Source of the DNA: Citrobacter telavivensis
GTDB taxonomy: Bacteria > Pseudomonadota > Gammaproteobacteria > Enterobacterales > Enterobacteriaceae
Length of the DNA stretch: 64,000 nt
Reading direction: 5' to 3'
Assembly (NCBI GenBank): GCA_009363175.1
Contig: CP045205.1
Location: forward strand, 310,001-374,000
In this document: piece by piece, positions 1 through 7,507 of the stretch
How the letters are laid out: every line of letters starts with the position of its first letter
Numbering within the stretch: the stretch's first letter is position 1
Made by a program: the position numbers and the translations under genes
The notes under the pieces: generated by a model
Databases searched by the model: none
Seen by the model: the letters and a program-made list of their open reading frames with translations, nothing else
Told to the model about the DNA's origin: nothing

Positions 1-731
1 TGCGGGCGCTGATTGAAGAACAACAGCTGGAAGCGGGCATGAAACTGCCCGCCGAGCGCCAGCTGGCGATACAGCTTGGCGTCTCGCGCAACTCGCTGCG
101 CGAAGCGCTGGCGAAGCTCGTCAGTGAAGGCGTGCTGCTCAGCCGTCGCGGCGGCGGCACGTTTGTCCGCTGGCAGCATGAAGAGTGGTCTGAACAAAAC
201 ATCGTTCAGCCGCTGAAAACCCTGATGGCCGACGACCCGGATTACAGTTTCGATATCCTCGAGGCCCGGCACGCCATCGAAGCCAGCACGGCCTGGCATG
301 CGGCGATGCGCGCTACTGCCGCCGACAAAGAGAAAATCAAACTCTGCTTTGACGCCACGCTCAGCGAAGATCCGGATCTCGCCTCACAGGCCGACGTCCG
401 TTTTCATCTGGCTATCGCCGAAGCCTCGCACAACGTGGTGCTGTTACAAACGATGCGCGGGTTCTTCGACGTGCTGCATTCATCGGTGAAGCAGAGCCGA
501 CAGCGCATGTATCTTGTTCCGCCCGTCTTTTCCCGGCTGACGGAGCAACATCAGGCCGTATTAGATGCCATTCTCGCGGGCGACGCCGACGGCGCGCGTA
601 AGGCGATGATGGCACACCTCAGTTTCGTCCATACCACCATTAAACAATTCGATGAAGACCAGGCCCGCCAGGCGCGAATTACCCGCCTGCCCGGTGACCA
701 CAATGAAAATTCCAGGGAGAACAAAGCATGA
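1..731 (+). CDS. lldR: LldR, L-lactate-responsive GntR/FadR-type regulator (5' end outside the window)
   Basis: Transcriptional regulator of the lactate operon. The frame is already open at base 3 (reading RALIEEQQLEAGMKLP), so the true start lies upstream of the window. The winged-helix DNA-binding domain is at the start (PAERQLA, then SRNSLREALAKL, then the RRGGGT wing), followed by an FCD ligand domain with the expected Asp/His pattern (EARHAIE, RFHLAIAEASHN, MMAHL). The stop codon overlaps the lldD start as ATGA, showing co-transcription and translational coupling. In E. coli the order is lldP-lldR-lldD; lldP would lie just outside the window. Confidence 0.95.
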   Translation, partial: RALIEEQQLEAGMKLPAERQLAIQLGVSRNSLREALAKLVSEGVLLSRRGGGTFVRWQHEEWSEQNIVQPLKTLMADDPDYSFDILEARHAIEASTAWHAAMRATAADKEKIKLCFDATLSEDPDLASQADVRFHLAIAEASHNVVLLQTMRGFFDVLHSSVKQSRQRMYLVPPVFSRLTEQHQAVLDAILAGDADGARKAMMAHLSFVHTTIKQFDEDQARQARITRLPGDHNENSRENKA

Positions 732-1918
732 TTATTTCAGCCGCCAGCGATTATCGCGCCGCAGCCCAGCGCATTCTGCCCCCATTCCTGTTCCACTACA
801 TCGATGGCGGAGCGTATGCGGAACACACCCTGCGTCGTAATGTGGAAGACTTATCGGACGTGGCGCTACGCCAGCGCGTACTGAAAAACATGTCTGACTT
901 AAGCCTGGAAACCACGCTGTTTAAAGAAAAACTGTCGATGCCGGTGGCGCTGGCACCGGTCGGCTTGTGTGGCATGTATGCCCGTCGCGGTGAAGTGCAG
1001 GCCGCTGCGGCAGCCGATGCGAAAGGGATCCCGTTTACCCTTTCCACCGTCTCCGTGTGCCCGATTGAAGAAGTCGCGCCAACCATTAACCGTCCGATGT
1101 GGTTCCAGTTGTATGTTCTGCGTGACCGTGGGTTCATGCGTAACGCGCTGGAACGCGCAAAAGCGGCGGGCTGCTCAACGCTGGTCTTCACGGTCGATAT
1201 GCCAACACCGGGCGCACGCTATCGTGATGCCCACTCCGGAATGAGCGGCCCGAACGCCGCACTGCGCCGCTACTGGCAGGCGGTTACCCATCCGCAGTGG
1301 GCCTGGGACGTCGGCCTGAACGGTCGTCCGCACGATCTCGGCAATATCTCCACTTACCTCGGCAAACCGACCGGGCTGGAAGATTACATCGGCTGGCTGG
1401 CAAACAACTTTGATCCGTCAATTTCATGGAAGGACCTTGAGTGGATCCGGGAATTCTGGGACGGGCCGATGGTGATCAAAGGGATCCTCGACCCAGAAGA
1501 CGCCCGCGACGCGGTTCGTTTTGGTGCCGATGGGATTGTGGTCTCTAACCACGGAGGTCGTCAGTTGGACGGCGTGCTCTCTTCTGCGCGCGCCCTGCCC
1601 GCCATTGCCGACGCGGTGAAAGGTGACATCGCCATTCTGGCGGACAGCGGCATCCGCAACGGGCTGGACGTGGTGCGTATGATTGCGCTGGGCGCTGATA
1701 CCGTCTTGTTGGGCCGTGCATATCTGTACGCGCTGGCAACAGCGGGTCAGGCCGGTGTGGCCAATCTGCTGAATCTGATCGAGAAAGAGATGAAGGTTGC
1801 TATGACGCTGACCGGCGCGAAATCCATTAACGAAATCAGCCGTGATTCTCTGGTGCAGGAGCTGGGCAAGAGTCTACCCGCCGCGCTGGCTCCGCTTGCC
1901 CGTGGCGATGCCGCCTGA
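728..1918 (+). CDS. lldD: L-lactate dehydrogenase (FMN-dependent, quinone-linked)
   Basis: Oxidises L-lactate to pyruvate at the inner membrane and passes electrons to quinone. At 396 aa it has the E. coli length. It is an alpha-hydroxy-acid oxidase TIM barrel; the active-site motif SNHGGRQLDG with the catalytic His near residue 275 and the FMN phosphate-binding stretch around LADSGIRNGLDV are present. It starts in a 4-base overlap with lldR. A terminator-like hairpin follows at 1949-1980. Expected regulation is through LldR upstream of lldP, not visible here. Confidence 0.97.
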   Translation: MIISAASDYRAAAQRILPPFLFHYIDGGAYAEHTLRRNVEDLSDVALRQRVLKNMSDLSLETTLFKEKLSMPVALAPVGLCGMYARRGEVQAAAAADAKGIPFTLSTVSVCPIEEVAPTINRPMWFQLYVLRDRGFMRNALERAKAAGCSTLVFTVDMPTPGARYRDAHSGMSGPNAALRRYWQAVTHPQWAWDVGLNGRPHDLGNISTYLGKPTGLEDYIGWLANNFDPSISWKDLEWIREFWDGPMVIKGILDPEDARDAVRFGADGIVVSNHGGRQLDGVLSSARALPAIADAVKGDIAILADSGIRNGLDVVRMIALGADTVLLGRAYLYALATAGQAGVANLLNLIEKEMKVAMTLTGAKSINEISRDSLVQELGKSLPAALAPLARGDAA

Positions 1919-1948
1919 TCCTGACCTCGCATAACCTCTGCCGCTATA

Positions 1949-1980
1949 GGGTCGGTCTGTTTTTCAGCCCGATCCTTTTT
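1949..1980 (+). terminator. Rho-independent terminator of the lld operon
   Basis: A GGGTCGG arm (1949-1955) pairs with CCGATCC (1969-1975, one G-T pair). An inner CTG/CAG pair encloses a T-rich loop, and TTTTT follows directly. It lies 30 bases after the lldD stop. Confidence 0.75.
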
Positions 1981-1995
1981 TATGCAAAATTAACG

Positions 1996-2050
1996 ATTGG
2001 TTAACAGTTATGACCAATATATTTGACAAGTTTTTATTCCGCTGTCAAAT
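1996..2050 (+). promoter_or_regulatory. Putative promoter with two inverted repeats upstream of the AAHS transporter
   Basis: Two separate perfect inverted repeats lie here: ATTGGT (1996-2001) with ACCAAT (2013-2018), and ATTTGACA (2021-2028) with TGTCAAAT (2043-2050). The second contains a perfect -35 hexamer TTGACA (2023-2028) and, 16 bases on, a weak -10 TCAAAT (2045-2050), so a bound protein would cover the promoter. The first has the T-N11-A style spacing seen at LysR-type sites. The regulator is unknown; no regulator gene is adjacent apart from lldR. The repeats are direct observations; the function is inference. Confidence 0.5.
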
Positions 2051-2110
2051 GTATAGACAAGCTAATACAAGAACAACACAACATCGACAATCATAACGGG
2101 CGAGGGCGAC

Positions 2111-3451
2111 ATGGTTTATACCGGAAAAGTGAATATCCAGCAGGCGATAGATGACAGTCCTTTTTCGCGCTTTCACTGGGTCATTATTGTCCTGGGTTTC
2201 CTCATTCTGGCCATTGACGGCTTCGATACGGCGGCGATGGGCTATATTGCCCCCACGCTCTCAGCCGACTGGGGCATCAGAAAACAGGATCTTGGGCCAG
2301 TATTAAGTGCTGCACTGTTGGGACTCTCATTTGGCGCACTGCTGGCCGGGCCAGTTTCGGATCGTATGGGTCGTAAGCGCGTGCTGGTCTTTTCCTGCCT
2401 GTTCTTTGGTCTCGCCAGTCTGGGAACGGCGTATGCCCAGACGCTGAATATGTTAACGTTCTGGCGGTTTCTCACCGGGCTCGGGCTGGGTGCAGCAATG
2501 CCTAACGCCATCACTCTGGTTTCAGAATTTGCGCCTAAGCGCTGCCGCTCAATGGCCATTAACACCATGTACTGCGGCTTTCCTCTTGGCGCAGCAGGAG
2601 GTGGAGTGATCTCCTCCTGGCTCATTCCTAACTACGGCTGGCACAGTGTACTGCTTGCCGGTGCGATCGCACCGCTGGTGCTCACCGTGCTGTTGGTACT
2701 GTTTCTGCCAGAATCGGTGAAGTATCTCGTTCACCGTGGCAAAGAGGTTTCACACGTCAAACGTATTGCCCAACGTTTTATGTCGGGGAATCTGGAGCAG
2801 GTTACCCAGTTTTATCTGGATGAAGAGCGCATCGCGACCCAAAAAGGGAGCGTGGCGCAACTCTTCAGCATGCCGTGGTTGCCGGGCACGCTGATGCTCT
2901 GGATGACCTACTTTATGGGGCTGGTTATCTATTATGTGCTGCTCAGCTGGATGCCAACATTGATGCTGGGAATGGGTTATCCACTGGCGGAATCCGCCTG
3001 GCTGACGTCGCTGTTCACGTTCGGCGGTACGGCGGGGATCCTGCTGGCTGGGTGGCTGATGGATCGTTGGGAAGCACACAAAGTGGTCTCTCTCGGTTTT
3101 GTCCTGACGATGCTGTTTGCCCTCGCGCTTGGGTTTGAAAACAACCACATCGTCCTGTTCGGGGCATTAATCTTCCTGATGGGAATTACCATGAACGGCG
3201 CGCAATCTGGGCTCCAGACGCTGGCCGCCACGTTTTATCCAACCCACTGCCGCGCGACGGGCATTGCCTGGATGCAGGGCGTGGGCCGCTTTGGCGGTGT
3301 TGCCGGGACCATGATGAGCGCCCAGTTGCTTTCCCTGCAATGGCAGGCTGACAGTATACTGATGTTCCTCAGTCTTCCGGCGCTGGTCGCTGCTGCCGCG
3401 ACGATTTATAAGCTGCAACGCTATAAACCGCACCGTCTGACCGTCGCATAG
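2111..3451 (+). CDS. MFS transporter, aromatic acid:H+ symporter (AAHS) family
   Basis: Predicted inner-membrane importer of an aromatic or related organic acid. The 446-aa protein shows 12 hydrophobic segments, the AAHS-type acidic motif GFDTAAMGYIAP in helix 1, and the loop 2-3 MFS signature SDRMGRKRVLV. It resembles PcaK/MhpT/BenK-type carriers, but the substrate cannot be read from sequence. It has its own putative promoter (1996-2050) and no catabolic genes beside it. E. coli K-12 has no gene between lldD and trmL, so this is an added gene at a conserved junction. Confidence 0.85.
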   Translation: MVYTGKVNIQQAIDDSPFSRFHWVIIVLGFLILAIDGFDTAAMGYIAPTLSADWGIRKQDLGPVLSAALLGLSFGALLAGPVSDRMGRKRVLVFSCLFFGLASLGTAYAQTLNMLTFWRFLTGLGLGAAMPNAITLVSEFAPKRCRSMAINTMYCGFPLGAAGGGVISSWLIPNYGWHSVLLAGAIAPLVLTVLLVLFLPESVKYLVHRGKEVSHVKRIAQRFMSGNLEQVTQFYLDEERIATQKGSVAQLFSMPWLPGTLMLWMTYFMGLVIYYVLLSWMPTLMLGMGYPLAESAWLTSLFTFGGTAGILLAGWLMDRWEAHKVVSLGFVLTMLFALALGFENNHIVLFGALIFLMGITMNGAQSGLQTLAATFYPTHCRATGIAWMQGVGRFGGVAGTMMSAQLLSLQWQADSILMFLSLPALVAAAATIYKLQRYKPHRLTVA

Positions 3452-3497
3452 TACCTGCCCTTTCTGCTATTCTGCCCCCCGTTATTAAGGGGGCAGT

Positions 3498-3974
3498 ATG
3501 CTTAACATCGTTTTATTTGAACCAGAAATCCCGCCGAACACGGGCAATATTATTCGCCTTTGCGCCAATACCGGTTTTCGTCTGCATATCATTGAGCCGA
3601 TGGGCTTTACGTGGGACGACAAGCGCCTGCGCCGCGCCGGTCTGGATTATCACGAGTTCGCTGCCGTCCAGCGCCACCACGATTATGACGCCTTTGTCGG
3701 CGCAGAAAATCCGCAGCGCCTGTTTGCCCTCACCACGAAAGGAACGCCGGCGCACAGCGCGGTGAGCTATCAGGATGGCGATTACCTGATGTTTGGTCCG
3801 GAAACGCGCGGCCTGCCAGCCAGCATTCTCGATGCTCTGCCCGCTGAACAAAAAATCCGTATTCCGATGATGCCGGACAGTCGCAGTATGAACCTGTCAA
3901 ATGCGGTGTCGGTGGTGGTGTATGAGGCGTGGCGCCAGTTGGGATATCCTGGTGCCGTATTGCGCACACTTTGA
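3498..3974 (+). CDS. trmL: tRNA (cytidine/uridine-34 2'-O)-methyltransferase TrmL
   Basis: Methylates the wobble-base ribose of tRNA-Leu isoacceptors using SAM. It is a 158-aa minimal SPOUT enzyme (E. coli 157 aa) with the three SPOUT motifs: EPEIPPNTGNI at the N-terminus, FGPETRGLP, and the knot segment IPMMPDSRSMNLSNAVSVV. It ends just before a REP-type repeat pair that separates it from convergent cysE. Confidence 0.96.
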   Translation: MLNIVLFEPEIPPNTGNIIRLCANTGFRLHIIEPMGFTWDDKRLRRAGLDYHEFAAVQRHHDYDAFVGAENPQRLFALTTKGTPAHSAVSYQDGDYLMFGPETRGLPASILDALPAEQKIRIPMMPDSRSMNLSNAVSVVVYEAWRQLGYPGAVLRTL

Positions 3975-3977
3975 ATT

Positions 3978-4046
3978 GTCGGATGGCGGCTGTCGCCTTA
4001 TCCGACCTACGGTTTTATAGGCCCGGTAAGCACAGCGCCACCGGGC
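3978..4046. repeat. Pair of REP-like palindromes (BIME) between trmL and cysE
   Basis: The first palindrome has arms GTCGGAT (3978-3984) and ATCCGAC (4000-4006). The second has GCCCGGT (4021-4027) and ACCGGGC (4040-4046). Sequence and spacing match enterobacterial REP/PU elements, which commonly sit between convergent genes, as here, and can protect 3' ends of transcripts. Confidence 0.8.
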
Positions 4047-4052
4047 AAGAGG

Positions 4053-4874
4053 TCAGATACCGTCGCCGTATTCGAAAGTATGGTGAATCCCGTTGAAGTG
4101 CTGATCCATATCCATTGACGGCTTATCGCTGTCTGGCTTGCCGACGATGCGCGCCGGAACGCCAGCGGCGGTGGTGTGCGGCGGAACGGGCTGTAACACC
4201 ACGGAACCGGCACCAATTTTCGCCCCACGCCCGACTTCGATATTGCCGAGGATCTTCGCCCCCGCGCCAATCATCACACCTTCACGAATTTTAGGATGGC
4301 GATCGCCGCTGGTTTTACCAGTACCGCCGAGGGTGACCGATTGCAGGATCGACACGTCATCTTCGATCACCGCTGTCTCACCGACCACGATGCCGGTGGC
4401 ATGGTCGAGCATGATCCCACGGCCAATTTTCGCCGCCGGGTGAATATCCACCTGGAACGTCACGGAGACCTGGTTTTGCAGGAAGATTGCCAGTGCGCGA
4501 CGGCCTTCATTCCATAGCCAGTGACCAATGCGGTAGGCCTGCAAGGCATGAAAACCTTTCAGGTACAAAAGCGGGGTGGAGTATTTGTCGACTGCCGGGT
4601 CACGCGTGCGGACTGCCTGAATATCACAGGCTGCCGAGGCGATCATTTCCGGGTCTGCCGCGTACGCTTCTTCGACCACTTCACGAATTGCAATAGCGGG
4701 CATAATGGGCGATGCCAGTTTGTTCGCCAGCATATAGCTCAGCGCACTGCCCAGATTCTCATGCTTGAGTAGCGTTGCGTGGTAAAAACTGGCCAGCATA
4801 GGCTCACAGTCTGCCAGAGCGCGGGCTTCGGCTTTTATATTTTTCCAGACGATATCCAGTTCTTCACACGGCAT
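4053..4874 (-). CDS. cysE: Serine O-acetyltransferase CysE
   Basis: First committed step of cysteine synthesis: serine plus acetyl-CoA gives O-acetylserine. It has 273 aa as in E. coli. An alpha-helical N-terminal domain is followed by a left-handed beta-helix of hexapeptide repeats (from about residue 140: IHPAAKIGRGIMLDHATGIVVG and onward). The C-terminus ends in Ile (GDGI), the residue that docks into CysK to form the cysteine synthase complex. It is the last gene of the secB-gpsA-cysE order on this strand. Confidence 0.97.
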   Translation of the reverse strand: MPCEELDIVWKNIKAEARALADCEPMLASFYHATLLKHENLGSALSYMLANKLASPIMPAIAIREVVEEAYAADPEMIASAACDIQAVRTRDPAVDKYSTPLLYLKGFHALQAYRIGHWLWNEGRRALAIFLQNQVSVTFQVDIHPAAKIGRGIMLDHATGIVVGETAVIEDDVSILQSVTLGGTGKTSGDRHPKIREGVMIGAGAKILGNIEVGRGAKIGAGSVVLQPVPPHTTAAGVPARIVGKPDSDKPSMDMDQHFNGIHHTFEYGDGI

Positions 4875-4899
4875 TGCGGGCTCCAGGTAATGAGGCTAA

Positions 4900-4935
4900 C
4901 GACCGGCCCGTTCTTCGCGGGCCGGGTCGTTTTTA
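4900..4935 (+). terminator. Strong hairpin between gpsA and cysE with its T-run on the plus strand
   Basis: The left arm ACGACCGGCCCG (4900-4911) pairs with CGGGCCGGGTCGT (4919-4931) with one bulged base, followed by TTTTT (4931-4935). The U-run is in plus orientation although both flanking genes are on the minus strand. Either it stops antisense transcripts heading into gpsA, or it serves as an mRNA-stabilising hairpin for the minus-strand transcript. Confidence 0.6.
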
Positions 4936-4952
4936 AAAACGGATCCTTGAGA

Positions 4953-5972
4953 CTAGTGGCTGCTACGCTCATCCTTGCGTGCACGACCTAATAACGTCAA
5001 TGCTGCCTCGCGCGCGTTTTTTCCGCAATATAATACTTGATAAATTTCCTCGGTTATTGGCATTTCGACACCAAAACGGTGCGCCAACTCGCGAACTTCT
5101 TTCGTATTGCGGTAGCCTTCAACCACCTGTCCAATCTTGTCCTGCGCGCCTTGTACATCCATGCCCTGACCGAGCATCATGCCAAAACGACGGTTTCGCG
5201 ACTGGTTGTCGGTACAGGTCAGCACCAGATCGCCTAATCCGGCCATCCCCATAAAAGTTGCCGGATCGGCACCCAGCGCCGTGCCCAGACGTGACATTTC
5301 CGCCAAACCGCGAGTAATCAGTGCGGTACGAGCATTAGCACCAAAACCAATGCCATCAGACATTCCCGCGCCAATCGCAATCACGTTCTTCACCGCACCA
5401 CCCAACTGGACGCCGATGAAATCCGGGTTGCTGTAAACACGGAAGCTCTTGCCACAGTGCAGCAGTTGCTGCAAATCGTCAGCAAAGGTGTCGTCAGTAG
5501 AGGCCAGAGAGATAGCCGTCGGCATTCCTGCCGCCAGTTCTTTTGCGAACGTCGGGCCGGAAATTACCGCCAGCGGGATTTGATCGCCCAGCGCTTCACG
5601 GGCAACGTCCTGCAACAGGCGTCCCGTTTCCGCTTCCAGCCCTTTGGTCGCCCATACCAGACGCGCGTCAGGACGCAGCAGTGGTTTAATCTGTCGTAGC
5701 ACTTCGCCAAAGACATGGCTTGGCACTACCACCAGAATATCGCGACTGGCCGCCAGCGCAGTGGCTAAGTCACTTTCGAGGCGCAGCGTATCGGGAAAAG
5801 GCACATCCGGGAGGAACGCGACATTGCAGCGATCGTGCTCAAGGGTCGCGATATGTTTAGGATCGTGGCCCCACAGGACAACCTGATGGCCATTTCTTGC
5901 CAGAGTGATGGCAAGAGCGGTGCCGTACGAGCCGGCACCGATCACAGTCATTGAAGCATTACTTTGGTTCAT
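4953..5972 (-). CDS. gpsA: Glycerol-3-phosphate dehydrogenase [NAD(P)+]
   Basis: Makes sn-glycerol-3-phosphate from dihydroxyacetone phosphate for phospholipid synthesis. It has 339 aa as in E. coli. The N-terminal Rossmann fold shows VIGAGSYGTALA. The catalytic Lys lies in the GGAVKNVIAIGAG segment, and the substrate-binding helix follows (NARTALITRGLAEM). Its start overlaps the secB stop by one base, so the two are translationally linked. Confidence 0.97.
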   Translation of the reverse strand: MNQSNASMTVIGAGSYGTALAITLARNGHQVVLWGHDPKHIATLEHDRCNVAFLPDVPFPDTLRLESDLATALAASRDILVVVPSHVFGEVLRQIKPLLRPDARLVWATKGLEAETGRLLQDVAREALGDQIPLAVISGPTFAKELAAGMPTAISLASTDDTFADDLQQLLHCGKSFRVYSNPDFIGVQLGGAVKNVIAIGAGMSDGIGFGANARTALITRGLAEMSRLGTALGADPATFMGMAGLGDLVLTCTDNQSRNRRFGMMLGQGMDVQGAQDKIGQVVEGYRNTKEVRELAHRFGVEMPITEEIYQVLYCGKNAREAALTLLGRARKDERSSH

Positions 5973-6439
5973 CAGGCATCCTGATGTTCTTCAGTACCTT
6001 CGCCAGACTGCTGCTGTAAATAGTTCATGAACAGCGCATCAAAGTTAACCGGCGCAAGGTTCAGTTGCGGGAATGTACCACGTGAAACCAGGCTGGTGAT
6101 GCATTCGCGGGCATACGGGAACAGGATGTTCGGGCAGTATGCGCCCAGGCAATGCGCCATCTGGGTGCCTTCGATTCCGCTGATAGAGAAGATACCGCCT
6201 TGCTGAACTTCGCACAGGAACGCCGTTTCTTCACCCAGGGAAGCCGTTACGGTAACACGCAGCACCACTTCGTATACGTCGTCTGCCAGTTGGGTAGATG
6301 CCGTATCCAGATCAAGTTTAACCTCTGGCTGCCAATCTTTCTGGAAAACATGCGGCGCATTTGGCGCTTCAAAAGAGACATCTTTGGTGTAAATACGCTG
6401 GATCTGGAAAGCCATTTCGGTGTTGTTTTGTTCTGACAT
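5972..6439 (-). CDS. secB: Protein-export chaperone SecB
   Basis: Tetrameric cytosolic chaperone that keeps Sec substrates unfolded and delivers them to SecA. It has 155 aa as in E. coli and starts MSEQNNTEMAFQIQRIYTKD. The central CPNILFPYARE segment of the peptide-binding groove is visible, and the C-terminal tail is acidic and Gln-rich. It lies between grxC and gpsA in the conserved order. Confidence 0.97.
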   Translation of the reverse strand: MSEQNNTEMAFQIQRIYTKDVSFEAPNAPHVFQKDWQPEVKLDLDTASTQLADDVYEVVLRVTVTASLGEETAFLCEVQQGGIFSISGIEGTQMAHCLGAYCPNILFPYARECITSLVSRGTFPQLNLAPVNFDALFMNYLQQQSGEGTEEHQDA

Positions 6440-6501
6440 GTGTAGAAAACCCTTTAGTGTTGTCCTTAAATACCGCTTGATGCCAATAACATGGCCCAGC
6501 G

Positions 6502-6753
6502 TTAGCTCAGCAGGGGATCAAGTCCACCACGCGCATCCAACGCATACAAGTCGTCACAGCCACCAATGTGCTGTGCATCAATAAAAATCTGCGGAACCGT
6601 CGTACGACCACTGCGCTTGATCATCTCTTCACGCTTTACGGCATCGCCGTCGATCGGAAGTTCCTGGAAGCTCACACCCTTGCTGCTCAACAGCGCTTTC
6701 GCACGATGGCAAAACGGGCAGGTTGCTTTGGTGTAGATCTCGATGTTGGCCAT
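6502..6753 (-). CDS. grxC: Glutaredoxin 3 (GrxC), with a CPFC active site
   Basis: Small thiol-disulfide oxidoreductase using glutathione; an electron donor for ribonucleotide reductase. The start chosen gives 83 aa (E. coli length) beginning MANIEIYTK, with a GGAGAT ribosome-binding site just upstream; the frame stays open six codons further with no better site. The redox motif reads CPFC where the E. coli protein has CPYC. The TVPQIF cis-Pro loop and GGCDDL glutathione-binding segment are intact. Confidence 0.95.
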   Translation of the reverse strand: MANIEIYTKATCPFCHRAKALLSSKGVSFQELPIDGDAVKREEMIKRSGRTTVPQIFIDAQHIGGCDDLYALDARGGLDPLLS

Positions 6754-6829
6754 ACTTATCTCCAATTTCATTTTACTCTGGGGATTTCATATTGCAGGCA
6801 GCCCTGCCCCGTGAAAGACGACGGGTAAA

Positions 6830-7261
6830 TTACTTACCGCGAACCAGCGGCAGGTTCTCGCCACTCCAGCCCGCAACGCCTTCTTTCAGCACAGACACTT
6901 TCTCAAAGCCCGCTTTGAGCAGCGCGTTTGCCGCTTCCTGGCACTGCATGCCGGAACCATCGACCACGATAACCGGTTTGTCTTTGTGCTTTTCCAGCTC
7001 GCCCACGTTGTTCGCTTTGATTTCGCTTGGCAGCAGGTTAATTGAACCCGCGATATGGCCTTTGCGGAAATCATCACGCTGACGTAAATCCACGATAACG
7101 GCGTCTTCTTTGTTGATAAGACGCGTGGCTTCACCGCGAGTGATAACCTTTACTTTCGACGTCAGGCCTTTAAACGTGGTGAACAAAACCGCCACCAGTA
7201 ACGCAATCCAGGCGATACTCAGTATGGGATGGCGACTAACAAATTGCATAATTTCTTGCAT
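6830..7261 (-). CDS. yibN: YibN, membrane-anchored rhodanese-like protein
   Basis: A 143-aa protein from the start at MQEIMQF, which matches the E. coli length; an in-frame start four codons upstream is possible. One N-terminal transmembrane helix (HPILSIAWIALLVAVLF) is followed by a single rhodanese domain (VIVDLRQRDDFRKGHI) with the candidate active-site Cys in DGSGMQCQEAA. Sulfur-transfer or membrane-biogenesis roles are suggested by family; the exact function is not shown by sequence. It lies upstream of grxC-secB on the same strand and diverges from gpmI. Confidence 0.93.
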   Translation of the reverse strand: MQEIMQFVSRHPILSIAWIALLVAVLFTTFKGLTSKVKVITRGEATRLINKEDAVIVDLRQRDDFRKGHIAGSINLLPSEIKANNVGELEKHKDKPVIVVDGSGMQCQEAANALLKAGFEKVSVLKEGVAGWSGENLPLVRGK

Positions 7262-7507
7262 GGGGGGTAACAACTCCCGACTCAGTGATTAAAAAAACCA
7301 GGACAGGAGTATACCTGCGCGTTGGCGCAAATACAGCCAGCGCGTGCAATGGATTGCATTTTTGCGGGGCACTACGGAAAAAAAAGCGCAAATCCGTGCC
7401 ATCCAGGAACTACCCTGCCCCATTCTTTGATCTTCTGAGGCTATTTTATCGATTCAGCTGTAGTAAAATTACGCAATTATTTTGTCTCTTGAGTGTGAGG
7501 TTTCGCA

